Shown here one piece after another: positions 47,082 through 58,000 of a DNA stretch of 64,000 bases. Made by a program: the position numbers and the translations under genes. This stretch comes from Symsagittifera roscoffensis (Eukaryota > Xenacoelomorpha > Acoela > Convolutidae), in assembly GCF_963678635.1 (NCBI RefSeq), contig NC_087071.1:47534889-47598888 (forward strand). Reading direction: 5' to 3'. The notes under the pieces were generated by a model that made no database searches, was not told the DNA's origin, and was given only the letters and a program-made list of their open reading frames with translations. Every line of letters begins with the position of its first letter. Positions within the stretch are counted from its first letter, which is position 1.

Positions 47082-47087
47082 ATCTAT
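46923..47087 (-). CDS. CTNNB1: Beta-catenin exon 1 (first identified coding exon)
   Basis: Acceptor TTCTTTCAG ends at 47088 and donor CAACAG|GTCAGC lies at 46922. ATG at 47081 with GATATGGCG context gives residues 1-53. The in-frame codons between acceptor and ATG give ID, so IDMAMA resembles LDMAME of vertebrate beta-catenin and an upstream coding exon is possible. [13 protein letters not shown] corresponds to the conserved W-E-x-x-F-x-Q-x-F-T-x-x-Q segment. Ser/Pro-rich between these, with no D-S-G-x-x-S. Confidence 0.85.
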
Positions 47088-47553
47088 CTGAAAGAACACA
47101 CAACCTTTATGCTTTCACCCGCAAAACAAATTTCTAGTTGCAACGAATTCGAACAGAGACTAACATTTGTGTAATCTTATTATGCTTCGGCTCTACATAA
47201 GTATATAAAGAGCCAACATGCATTTGGAGAAGTGTCGATGAACTAAAAAGACCGAAATCGTTAAAACATTTTGTTAACTTTAGAGTTTTAAAGAAAAATG
47301 ATTGAATATTTAATTCCTTTTTCATACAGACTGAAAATAAATATGATTTCGTTCATTGTCTTTACTTAAAAAAACTTCGGCCTCAAGATAAACTTAAGTC
47401 TATGATAATCTCGTCGCGTTTTGAGTTAGTTAAGAAATAAAATAAGTAATACTCAATGTTTATAGCTACAAATTTAGTAAACACTTGGGCACTAAAAGAG
47501 TGATACTGCTGTTTTATAAACACCACAAAGAAAGATTGTAGTGAACAAATAGT
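47088..47553 (-). other. 466-bp spacer between HGH1 stop and beta-catenin exon 1
   Basis: This must hold the HGH1 3' end and whatever precedes beta-catenin exon 1. A possible ATTAAA poly(A) signal on the minus strand lies near 47309-47314, and a GGCTCT/AGAGCC stem at 47189-47214. The segment ends with the acceptor TTCTTTCAG. No TATA box is obvious. Confidence 0.45.
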
Positions 47554-47721
47554 TCAACTATGGGCCACTTCTACTTCTGCGTCTGTGAGTTGCTGCAACT
47601 TCTGCTGCACTTCAGGGGGCACTTGCAGTGCATTGTAGTCATCACACTCTTCCACGTCATCCCCAATCAACACCTGGATCACATTGTGCACCTCAAACGT
47701 CACCCTCTCATTCCCATCCAC
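47554..47721 (-). CDS. HGH1: HGH1 exon 3 (terminal)
   Basis: 55 codons plus TGA. VIQVLIGDD and VPPEVQQKLQQL are the family's C-terminal hallmarks. Acceptor CATGTGTAG. Confidence 0.9.
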   Translation of the reverse strand: MDGNERVTFEVHNVIQVLIGDDVEECDDYNALQVPPEVQQKLQQLTDAEVEVAHS

Positions 47722-50700
47722 CTACACATGCAAACTATAGATATTTCAAGGGGCTTACGAAAGTAGACGTCCCCAATAAGACTGAATTGACACCTTAAAC
47801 TCAGTTGGCAAAACTAGCATTTTGGACCAAGAGCAAAGCACTAACAAAATTTAATGCTTAAAACAAAGTTTCGCAAACACAAAAAGAGTTTATAATCCAC
47901 TTGCATATCAAAATAGTTATTATAAATCATTTACACACAGAGGTGAAGCAGAACTTCGCACCACTTGCGATACAACACAATCATAAAAAAGTATGAGTCG
48001 AAAAAACTGAAAAATGTTAAAAAAACTAGATGAACCAAAATTTTCGTAAGTTCGTTGTCTCGATTAAGGACACCTAGGGCTCAGCTAAAGCTGGAGGTAA
48101 GTATTTAATATTTTTTGAATTTGTTATACTGATGCACGACGAAATGAATAATTTACAAAAATTGGACTGCTCAAAACCTTAGTTGTTTCTCAACTAAAGT
48201 AAGAATGAAAAATTGAGATTCCGGAATTTTCACAAAAACCTAGCCTATTTCTTACTAAAAAAAATTGGAAAAGCCGCTTCTGCAGGAAAAATTCCCGCAA
48301 CCGCTTCTTTCGATTGAAATTTTTATCTGATTTGATAGGGTAGTTTTTAAGGAAATTCTAAAAGTTTCTATAAAATAGTCAAAAATCAAAAATCAGCCAA
48401 AACTTTCGTATGTCTCGATTAATGACCCTTAAGGCTCAACTAAAGCTGGAGGTAACTAATTAAAAATTTTTGAAATCTTTACTGATGCGGGACGAAATGT
48501 GTTATTCAAAGGTCAAGGCCGGTGAAATATGGAAAATTCCCAAAATCGTGTTTCTCGCTTGAACACTTCATCTAAAAATTGGCAAGTAATTTTCGAGTTG
48601 AGTTTAAAAAAAGCTTCCAAAAAACTATCAATTTTCAAAACTTTATTTCGTTTTTCTGAGCTAAAAATGCCATAACAGTTTTCTGGTAAAAAAAACTGGG
48701 CATAGCGAATTATAAAATTAAGCTTTCAACAACCTGTTGGGTCGATTAAACCTATGATATCAATTTTGAGAAAAGACAAAAAAACGCGGTCATTAAATCA
48801 GAGTTGACATTTCCGAGAATCATAACTTTTTGTTTTAAGAAATTGGGAGTAGCTGCTTACGTAGAAGAGATTCATCCAGTCTGTTATTTCGATTGAACGC
48901 AAAAAACCTTGGTTTGGTCGGGTAGTTCTCGAGAAATGTCAAAAAAAGTTTCAAAAACTTCAAAACTTTGTTTTTTTCCGTGGGTTATATTTTTTGGTAA
49001 AATATTGGAGGTAGTTGCATATGAAAAGGAGCTTCCCACAACCCGTAATTTAGCAATTTTATTGAGAAACCTTTTGAAAAATCGCAAATGTATTCGTCTT
49101 CCTTATACTAAAAGGATTTGAGCATACATAATTGAGGCCCAATTCGCAACCCCTGGGGAACCCTGATAGCATCTCATTATTGGGCTGCTTATTTTAAGCT
49201 CAGTGAAATAAACGCTGAACTCAAACAGGAAAATCGAGAAAAAATCTTAACCATTGCAATATACGATATAGCTTAAACTTGAAAAAAAAATTTCGTACAC
49301 ATTCAAAAAAATACGTTGAAAACGCTTAAGCGTGGTGAGATAGTGAAACTCGCATTTAAACTTATCCACGGAAGCGAAGTTGCACTTCGCATACACACGC
49401 AAAAATATGACCGATAACACTACTGGGAAAAACTGAATGAGTAAAACTTTGAGTCTACAAAATTTCATAAGTGACGCACGCCAATTATGAGCCTAGATAA
49501 TTGCTAAGTTACGCAAGGCAATTATGACGCATTAGCACTACCAGTAAATTTGAAAAAAAAAATACAAACTAACATGCAACAAATTATAGAGCGGACGCAC
49601 TTTAACTAGTATACGAAAAAAAGTTCATTAAAAACATCCGACCCTGTACAGGTTCGAATCCTCTTATTTTGCTGCTGGTCTCCTTCCCTACCTCTACGCT
49701 ACAGACCCATGATGCCTTGAAGCTTAAGTGCTATTTTCAATATAATAGTCTGTGTTAATATCCTTAGCATTGGCTGTAATAGCTGGATCAAAATGAACAC
49801 TTTCAAAATGAACACATTTTGTCGCAGCAATTGCATCGCAACAATATTTGCAACTTAGGTTGAAAAAAAAAAAAGTTCATTCTATAACTCAAGCTATGCT
49901 TGTGTATGTATAATAGTTAATAGATTTATTTCATACGTTTGATTTCTCATCTCGATTCTGATTGGTTAAAATAGTATTTGTCTGCTTACTGACGAGTATG
50001 AACATGCGGTTGTCTAAATACTGCTTCGTAGCCTTATTAACCTCAATAGTGGCTTTATCCAACTCCCGCAGAATGACATAAACATTCCACTTCCTCATTG
50101 CATCTCTTCCCTTCTGAGTGGAACACAGTTTGTGCAGTGCCTGAACAAGAGTGATGATGACGTCATTGATAGTTTCGCGCTTCTTCTCACTCGGCAGATA
50201 CTGCAGGTCAATGGGGAGGCAGTCGTTTTCTTCTTCTGTCAACTCCTCTGGACCAGCTGCAAACCAAGAAACTAATCAGTTGATGAGATCATTCACTGAG
50301 ACAAGTGAAGCCGGTGGACGAACAGTTACTAGACCAAAGAAAACTGCCAAAAAGCATTTTACCAGACTTCTACAATTAGATATTTTTTTTGGTTTTGATA
50401 GGGGGAAAGTCTATCATCTCTCGGTGTTAAACTTTCTTGCATTTTGCAGTGTAACTCAATTACCTCCACTAATGAAGCTTTAGAAAAGCATTCACAATTT
50501 GGAAGAAAGAATACCTTTCAAAAAGAGTTTGATACGCGAACTAAGCCGACATATACATAGAGACTTTAAGATAGTTCGAACAAGCTCCGCAAGGGGGAAA
50601 ATTCAGGTATCCGGTTGCAACTCTCCTCGCAAGGGCAAAAAGAAACCGGGGATCTGCTTGACAATCTGAATATTATTCAGATCTGCATATTCGAGGTTTT

Positions 50701-51573
50701 TTAACCAATCAGAACGCAGAAAGTTTTCAGAGTTCAAAAAGTATAAATAACACGCATAGTTATGTATATTCCATTCAGGGGCGGGGATCGTTCTGTAGGT
50801 AGCATGGAAGGTTAACTGTCCAGTTAACAGCCGATTACAAGTATCACACAAGGGATCATATATTTTCTATTACACTACGAACCTAGCGGCAATAACATTG
50901 CTCCGATCACTGAATCATCTTTTATAATCCATTCATGATCTGCAGTTTCAAAACAACAATTCTTCACGCAATTGGCAGCACCTAAGCGACAGGACGAATT
51001 TTCATGTGATAAAAAGGCTAACACTTTATTGAAAATCTCTCCATCTTTCTGTAAAAACAATTTTCGAGCTGCAGGTACTTGACAAATGTTTCCAAAAACT
51101 AGACTCAGGTCATGATAACAAGGTTGGTTCGACAGAAGTAATCGAAAAAGATTTTCGAATAAATTATTTTCTTGGATGAAAATAAAAACATGTCGAGCAC
51201 CGGAATCAATTCTAGTTAGATTTTCAATAAGTTGTATTGAAGCTAATGAAACTATTTCACTGCGCGTGTGAACTGAATCAAGTAAGGATTTAGTGCAAAA
51301 GTGTTCCTTGTCACAAGCTATGAAAAAATAGGTCCCGTTCTCGTTTTGTGAGCAGTTCGTTATAGTTTTCAGTGCCAGTAACAAAACTTGCTCGTTTTCA
51401 TGAGAGCAAAAATTCATAAGTTGTTTGAAAATAGATTCCTGGGATAAAATAAAATTTAAACCGTCAACAGTGCCTGATAAACCACAAAAATATTCACATG
51501 CTGGCTGAATTATTCTTGGATTATCTGATTTCAGCAACTCTACTAATTCTCTTAACTCTAGGGCTGATGCCAT
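47554..51573 (-). CDS. HGH1: HGH1 homologue, three coding exons, 357 aa
   Basis: HGH1 is an armadillo-like chaperone cofactor that in other eukaryotes delivers translation elongation factor 2 to the TRiC chaperonin. The joined exons 50883-51573, 50042-50256 and 47554-47721 give one frame of 358 codons including TGA. Recognition rests on the C-terminal domain: LLPLAGPEELTEEE, LPIDLQYLPSEKKRE, YVILREL, VIQVLIGDD and VPPEVQQKLQQL all match the family in order. The N-terminal part shows helical repeats, including CEYFCGLSG and SVIGAMLLPL. Length is close to the usual. ATG 51573 is preceded after 8-10 nt by an acceptor (TATTTCAG), so a non-coding first exon or a trans-spliced leader is likely. Beta-catenin follows 466 bp downstream on the same strand. 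Confidence 0.93.
47930..50035. repeat. HGH1 intron 2 with diverged tandem repeats and a tRNA-related repeat
   Basis: Two copies of a segment around 48056 and 48415 share GTCTCGATTAA, GGCTCA(G/A)CTAAAGCTGGAGG and GATGC(A/G)(C/G)GACGAAATG, 355-360 bp apart. Related blocks with TCGATTGAA and CTTTGTTTTT follow to about 49100. From 49360 to 49890 lies a tRNA-related repeat copy (A box TAGCGTAGAGG on minus, GCGAAG-TTGCA-CTTCGC hairpin at its left end). Confidence 0.5.
50042..50256 (-). CDS. HGH1: HGH1 exon 2
   Basis: Encodes AGPEELTEEENDCLPIDLQY through YVILRELDKATIE. Acceptor GGTTTGCAG and donor TTGAG|GTTAAT. The open frame continues past the donor, but homology stops there. Confidence 0.9.
50883..51573 (-). 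CDS. HGH1: HGH1 exon 1 (coding part)
   Basis: Encodes residues 1-230 plus one base; donor CTAG|GTTCGT. Helical armadillo-like repeats with conserved Asn/Leu positions (LKTITNCSQNENG, FGNICQVPAARKLF, NCVKNCCFE). Confidence 0.92.
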
Positions 51574-51618
51574 ATACTAGCCTGAAATACAAGTCCTTGA
51601 GGTATTGGGGTTGGATAC

Positions 51619-52161
51619 TCACGAAAAGCGATAACAAAACTTAACGATGTTGGTTGAGCTAGTTTTTTCCATGGGGCCAAAACATCTGGTCCGCGAGAAA
51701 TTCAAGGAAATCACATCACGGCGGATGTTCGTAGAGGAACGACAATAATCTCTCGGTGTTAGACTTTGATGCATTTTCTTAGCAGAATAATCTAGCTGAG
51801 CGGCAAAGTGACTCATGCGCATTATCCCACTCATGCCTGTAAAGCTAGTTAACTCTAGTCGCACAACGACAGGCTCTAGAGCCATTCGCTCAGGGGAATG
51901 TGCCACTCTGCCACAGCGCAACCTTCCGACGCAACACAGAAATAGAAGTAGAGGCCTAAATGGTTGAAAAGTATTGCAAAGGAGGGTTAGAATATTCGGG
52001 AATTTTAAATTTCGATTGATAAGTGAATATTTCTGAGAAATACGAAAAACGGCCATTTTGAGCCAAAAAGTGACGAAAATCAGAACAACAACCGAATTAG
52101 CGAGAGAAAGTTGAAAGAAAACATAGAAAAAACGAAGCCTCTTGTCGTGATGATCACACAC
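51619..52161 (-). CDS. Unrecognised 180-codon open frame upstream of HGH1
   Basis: An open frame that is unusually long for the local base composition. An internal ATG at 52056 has a good context (AAAATGGCC). It has two hydrophobic stretches near the N-terminus and a basic C-terminal part, and I recognise no domain. Its stop codon lies in a strong donor-like GTGAGT, and a GT-AG segment of only 41 nt would join it to the HGH1 acceptor, but out of the HGH1 frame. It may be HGH1 leader sequence, an exon of another transcript, or chance. Confidence 0.25.
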   Translation of the reverse strand: MCDHHDKRLRFFYVFFQLSLANSVVVLIFVTFWLKMAVFRISQKYSLINRNLKFPNILTLLCNTFQPFRPLLLFLCCVGRLRCGRVAHSPERMALEPVVVRLELTSFTGMSGIMRMSHFAAQLDYSAKKMHQSLTPRDYCRSSTNIRRDVISLNFSRTRCFGPMEKTSSTNIVKFCYRFS

Positions 52162-52980
52162 GGTAAGACCCTTCGCGGAAGGAATTAGCCAGGAAGGAGG
52201 CTTCAGTGGGGAAGGAGTAGAGAGCAGTACCCTCCCGTGCCACGAATTGGGAGTGATAACGACGTTATTACAAGAAAATCACGGAAACGGAGGCTCGGCC
52301 CCTCAGAGACCGTATATGGTGGAGGACTATAAAGAACTGACTTTTTAGCTACTCTGATGCCATAAACAATTTGAATTAACACCGGTATTGATTGATATTT
52401 TAGAATATGAGTAGCTAGAAAGAGGAAAGGGTCAATCCATCTCCAATGGATTTAATATCGAACTGTCACCAAAAACATAATGAAATAGGAAGATCGAGCC
52501 GTGTTTTTAATAGGAATCACGTAGTCTGAGGATCCGAGACCCAGGTATGTGGTTGTGTTCGCATGAAAACGAAAGCTGATTGAAAGTCGTTTGACTGATG
52601 GCCTGAAAATAGTAACTTTCTACTTAGCCCTAAAAAGACCAGAAATCAACTGGCTAGGTTGAGACGGTGAAAAACGAGAAGAAGTAAGGTAACTCACGCC
52701 AGCCAGTTGTTAACAGGTACTTTTTCTACGCTCTGTCAGTGTGTAGTATTTGGGCAAATGTTATATAGACGTTTTTATGGCGCTCCTGGTAGGCCTGTTA
52801 AAGGCATAAGACCATCATGATCAGCAAACGTTTCAGCGACGAACCCTTCGCTCCGGGCGTATGTCGGAAGTATAGGCCTTAATGACCTTTGTTGTACTAG
52901 GGGGAAGGTGCCGACCCACCGCCTAGTACTATTTAGCTTTTTAACTTAGTCAAGACCGAAAATTCCGGGGGCCGGAGGGT
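52162..52980. other. Moderately GC-rich non-coding DNA
   Basis: No frame or RNA gene recognised. It ends next to the 3' end of the LINE relic and may hold the LINE 3' UTR or a different repeat. Confidence 0.35.
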
Positions 52981-52984
52981 TAGG

Positions 52985-53860
52985 TATTAGTAGTGGTAGT
53001 AGTAGTAAAAGACTTTAATTCCATTGGTGGATACAGGGTTAATATAAATATTGAATGAACTTACGATCGACAATTTTTACAAAAACATTTGACAAAGAAT
53101 GTGCATGATCTGTTTATATCAAACAAAGTTGAAGTTTTAAGCAGTAAAAATTTATTCAGTTTTGATTTGAACATTCCCAGGGGCATGTCGAAAGATATAA
53201 TTTTCAGACGCAGAAGTTCATTGGCAGCACGGGGAGCTCGTACAAAGAAGTTATCGTCAGTTTTCAATTTCCTCGTGTTCGGTATGACGAATAGGCCACT
53301 CGTAGCGGAACGCGTAGGAAGCGAGCTGGTTGCACTTTTGCAGTCAACATCAATAACATTGTTATGGAGCTTCCAAAGTAGAAGAATTTCAACTCTAATC
53401 AATACATAGCTAATTGGAAGCATATTCAGATTTAGTAGCCCTGAAACATACGATGAACATTTCTTGATCCATCTTAGAACTTTGTACTGGAACAGTTCAA
53501 GCTGATGTAATAGTGTCAAAGAAGGGCACCATGCAGGAGCACCGTAAAGTAAGATTGACAGAATGAGAGTATTGTAAAGTAACTTTTTTCGACTGCAGGA
53601 TACCGAGAAAGGAATATTTCGTCTCAGAAAATAAAACAATCTGGAACATTTTATCAACTTAGTATTCAGATGGGATTTCCAGGAAAGATTGTTGGAGACT
53701 ATGATACCAAGATTGTAACATTCGTCTACTACAGTCACACATGAGGCTTAAGAAAAATAGGCCCTATAACTATTGGCTCAGGAGTCAGGGACACTATCTC
53801 TTGTGTTTTACCACCTCAAATCAGTCGGAGCCAATTCGGTTCGCTTGTGACATGAGACTA
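52985..53860 (-). mobile_element. 5'-truncated LINE (non-LTR retrotransposon) relic
   Basis: The minus strand encodes the C-terminal part of a LINE reverse transcriptase. From about 53860, KTQEIVSLTPEP resembles the motif before the thumb; after a frameshift near 53750, LGIIVSNNLSWKSHL, RLFYFLRRNI and ILSILLYGAPAW are typical of Jockey/CR1-group elements. The catalytic YxDD and endonuclease are not present. The 3' end runs into a (TAC)n microsatellite (52985-53010 on plus GTA repeats), as LINE tails often do. Dead copy. Confidence 0.85.
53061..53738 (-). pseudogene. LINE reverse transcriptase C-terminal fragment
   Basis: 225 codons ending in a natural-looking stop. It contains the thumb and the region after RT, with LGIIVSNNLSW, LLYGAPAW and LLLWKLHN, but not the catalytic palm. 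It continues upstream in another frame, so it is a remnant. Confidence 0.85.
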
Positions 53861-54120
53861 CGACCCGTTACAGCTTAAAGGCTACTACTAAAATATCCCC
53901 CCACTCTAGAATTAGAAACGTCCCCATACTTAGGTCTCTAGATACCCAAAATACATGAACGCCGTTAAAAACCGGGTCGGAACAATCCGTTAAGTTACTT
54001 TTTTTTATTAGACAGTGGAACTTTGATCCATTTCAGATGGATCAACCTAAAACTCGCCTTACCTCAACATAACAATTATAAAACACACTCTAGAATTTAA
54101 ATTAAGTACTCACATTGTAG
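53861..54120. other. Spacer between LINE relic and the two-ORF unit
   Basis: No feature recognised. Confidence 0.35.
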
Positions 54121-54499
54121 CACGCTCAAGAACCAGGAAGTAAATAAGTCTGTAAACAACTCAAGAATCAATAAAGTAACTAAGATAAGTTTAATGTCAG
54201 TCAGTTTTAACAACAAGAACCAGTTTTTACTCTAGACTGCAGGTTTTCGTGAACCATTGGGACACTCTAGCTGTCCACCTTTCCACCGAAGGTTCACTCT
54301 GGTCCAGTTCGAATAATTGTTGTCTCGGGAATACTCTGTCTTCTATTTCAGATAGGACAGCTCTACTCTTGTTCACTATGATGGAAATTGCGAATAGCAA
54401 TTTCCCACTCGTTTTTATCTGACAACTTCCCCGCAATTGTTCTGAAATTGTTCTGATTTCTTTTTCTGATTTTCAGTTATCGCGAGAAAATCGTGCATG

Positions 54500-54800
54500 A
54501 CATGTTCCATTCGAAATTTTGAAAAATTAAATTTCACTCCAAAATCAAGTGTTTTCTGCTCTTCTCAAGGTCAAACTTCCAAATATGACCGACTGGCACA
54601 TACTCCCCGGACTCGAGATCGATGTCCTCATCGCGTGCTGTCTTCTGCCAGTGAGTCCCAGAAAACCGAGTGTTGCTCAAGATACAGTGCCAGTGGTCAT
54701 TTACAGAAGTTTGCAGCAGACTTAAGCTTATCTACACCCCAAAATTCACAGCCATGTAAAATTTTCACACTATTGCTAAACAGCAATCAAAATCTGCACA
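54500..54800 (-). pseudogene. Coding-like fragments downstream of ORF2
   Basis: Two short minus-strand frames look protein-like: VKILHGCEFWGVDKLKSAANF (54715-54780 region) and, in another frame, HWQKTARDEDIDLESGEYVP with VGHIWKFDLEKSRK (54555-54690). Neither has a start or a recognised domain. They may be the decayed end of a third frame of the unit or an unrelated relic. Confidence 0.2.
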
Positions 54801-54951
54801 CACCTGCACCCTTGAATTTTCGCTTTTCAAGCCAATCATTTAAAAATCTCTTTTGTCCTATTCAATCAGGAAATTGTCATGCAGCATTTCGATTTATATA
54901 ATAAATATAGTATATTAGTAACAATATTTGCTTTGTTAAAATTTCTTTTTC

Positions 54952-54978
54952 GTGAATCCAAGTTTCACTCGGATTCAC
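54952..54978 (-). terminator. Stem-loop downstream of ORF2
   Basis: GTGAATCC and GGATTCAC form a perfect 8-bp stem with an 11-nt loop, 52 nt after the ORF2 stop. It could be a 3' processing or stability signal; role inferred from position only. Confidence 0.4.
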
Positions 54979-55029
54979 ACTCAAGCCCCCCTTTCCTCTC
55001 AAGACTCAAGATCCATCCTATTTGCCCAT

Positions 55030-58000
55030 TCATCTCGTACTCTTCGCCTTGGAGGTACTGCATCCTGAAGTGCTAGATGCAGCAAACTGTCTCAACAGTT
55101 CCTCTTCATCATCGGAGCTAATCACAATCTCCTCCCAAGCCTTCAGCTGTTCATAGGATCGCATCCATTCTCTCTGCTCCTGTAACCTCTTTGCTTGGTT
55201 GGGCAGTGCCTTTACCCTAGCCTCTCGGTTCAAGCAAAAGGAGTTGTGCAGGCTCAAGCTCACGTTCTTCGCCAGGTCTTCCTCTAGTATCGACTCCCTC
55301 GCTTTGGTATTGTCTCTAGACATCTTGCCCACTCTTTTCCATCCTGTCGTGATCGCATTACGATGGGTTAGCAGGGGTCTCTTGAAAGCTTCCGGCCCAA
55401 TCTCGGCCTGGAACTGTCGATACTCTTTTTGATATTTTCTCATGTGATCTTTCGTTGTCATGTACAACCAAGACGTCAGTGTCGCCCGAAACCACGGAAA
55501 GTACCTCAAGCGACTCCATACGTGCCTGACTTCCGTCGGTATGGCGAATACTTTGCACGCAGTCTCAAACAACTCGAGTCTCCTGCTGTAGTCTATCGCG
55601 TATATTGACTCAGCCGTTGGCGTCGTCGCCTCCCGATACTTCGTTATATTCTCTTCTATCCATCTCAGAGCTAACATCGTACTCACTACTAAGAGCGTCA
55701 CCTTCTGCCTGTGATCCGGTAGTCCGATCGACCGAATCTCTTCCACATCCCACACCAGGCAAAGGTTCTTGTGATCTGGATACCACACCGTTTGTGCCAA
55801 ACAGTGGCATGGGCATTCCCCATGAGAGATCTCAATGCTCCTGAGATTACGCTCCCCTGAGGCTTCCAAGAGAGGCTCAAGCTCCATCATTTTCTCGTGC
55901 ATCGTGTCGTTGTCTTCCAGGTTCGGAGTACTTCCCACAGGTTTCCCGATCACGTTTTGTCTCTCGTGATCGCTCGTGTTTTCTCTTTCCAACTTCAGAA
56001 GATCTTCTCCCCAGATTTCGCTTAAGTCATCTCTCAATTCTTTTGGTACTGTCCCTTTGATTTTTCTCAACAACTTGTGCGAGTGATGCGACATCCGAGC
56101 CAACCTCACGCACTTGGGCACTGAGAAGGCCTTGTCCACCAGTATTCTCTGGCTGGACACTTCCACCATCGCCATGTGTAGCGGGTAGTGACTTCCGCAC
56201 AAGTTGGCCATCATTGACCCTATCAGCGATTTCGCGTTCAATGGCAAGCCATAAGCTTCGCTCATGGGAAATCCCATTTCCGCCTCAAGACCAACCTTCC
56301 AGCTCCGGATGTGTTTTTGAGTCACCTGCAACACCCCGGGCCATGATTCCACGCTCAACGCCGTCACTAAATGATGTTCATACTCCAGTCTCTCCAGTGC
56401 CTGCAGACCACACATTCTCGAGAAGAATCCGAGAGCTGTCGCTATATTCACCGTGGTTCTCGCGTAACATTCCGCTATTATTTGCACTTCACTTTTCTCC
56501 CTTTCTGTGATGTCTTCGAACCAAGTGACCAGGTCTTCTTTTTGAAACGACAGTATTCTGACGCATGACCGTCCATCGCAGATGTGCTCTCCGTTCCCAC
56601 ACGTCGAATCCAGACAGCTACCCGGCTCCAATTTCTTCACTGACCCGGGGTCGCTCGTCCTTTCGCTTGGCTCTTGCATCTGGGGCGTGATTAGCTTATG
56701 TAGCACACTCAACTTCGCCAGATCTTCATCTTCCGTTGGTGCTAACCTCACTCGCTCTGTGGTTTCCTCGATTAGACTTGCATGGGGATGTGGACACCAG
56801 GAGGGTCTTAGTAGCTTCCATATCACTCCCAAGTTCGTGGTTAACAAGCCATTTCCACCGCCCATGTTCACTTCAACTCTCTTGTTTGAGCGCGGTATGC
56901 TTATCACCTCTGGTGTTTTCTCAAGAATCAGGCCCAGGCTCGGCCCCTCTTTTTCCACCGCGTCTATTTCCATTATTCTTTCTGTCCAAAACTTCAGTAG
57001 CTCCGCTACCTCATGGTTTCTGTGGGCTCCTCCAGCTTCCGAGTCTAAGAAGGGATTGTAGGCTATTCCCATCACTCCAGACACATATTGGTATTCCCCC
57101 TTCTCACTGAGTCTCGAGTACTGTTCTGACGAGGCCAGGTTACGGTGAACATCATGTTCTTCCTCGAACTTCTTATTAGAGAACCTCCGTACCTCGTCCA
57201 GCTTTCGATGGTTCTCTAAGGATAGTCTGGAACCATCTTCTTTCTCTATTCCTGTACTCTGATATACGTTCAAGATGATCGTTGAGACTCTTCTCTCCAT
57301 GGTTTTACTTCCACTTGCTCTCTGGTGGCATGCCAGGATGGTGCTATCAGACATCATTGACATTGTCCATCTCAAGAAACATGTGGCATCTTTTCTTCTA
57401 GCCAGGCTCAAGCCTGAATTGTCCCTGGCCACGTGTTGCATCAGTGCCTGATACACCTCTAGCTTCTTGCTTCCCAACTTCAGCCTGTCATACGAGGTCA
57501 ATGTCTCCAACTCTATTCCCACCAGACTCCAGGTGAACATTAATTGTCCCGCAGTTCTAACGAAGGGATTCGCCATTAGTGGCGGTGCTGATGAGGATGT
57601 TCTCATCGCCTCTTCAAAATGATCCTTCAACAAACTCTGCCAGGACCTCTTCAGATGACTTGCCATCTCTATCTTATTAACCTCGGCTTTTTGCTGGGTG
57701 GCCCAATTGCGTCGCCTGCGAGCTATTCCACTGTCCAACTTCTTCAAGCAGTCCTCCATTTCCTTCAATGTTTCGAGGGCCACCCACCACGTCCGGGAAG
57801 TGTTCCTCGTCTTGTTCCTCTCCAATGGATCACTCGTCACTTGTTTGCCCATGTCCTGATGTGCCTTCGAGATCCATTCTTTGCCGATCTCCACTTCCCC
57901 TACCTGTCCGTTCGTTGAACCTCTCTTCACGTTTACCTTCTGAGGCTTGAAGTCTTCTTCTGACGTCGAACTGGTGGAAACCTCTATTTCCTTTTCTACT

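Noticed and set aside
50151-50483. 110-codon plus-strand frame
   Set aside because: Partly antisense of HGH1 exon 2 with no domain.
54497-54901. 134-codon plus-strand frame
   Set aside because: Opposite coding-like minus-strand debris and the ORF2 3' flank; no domain or start support.
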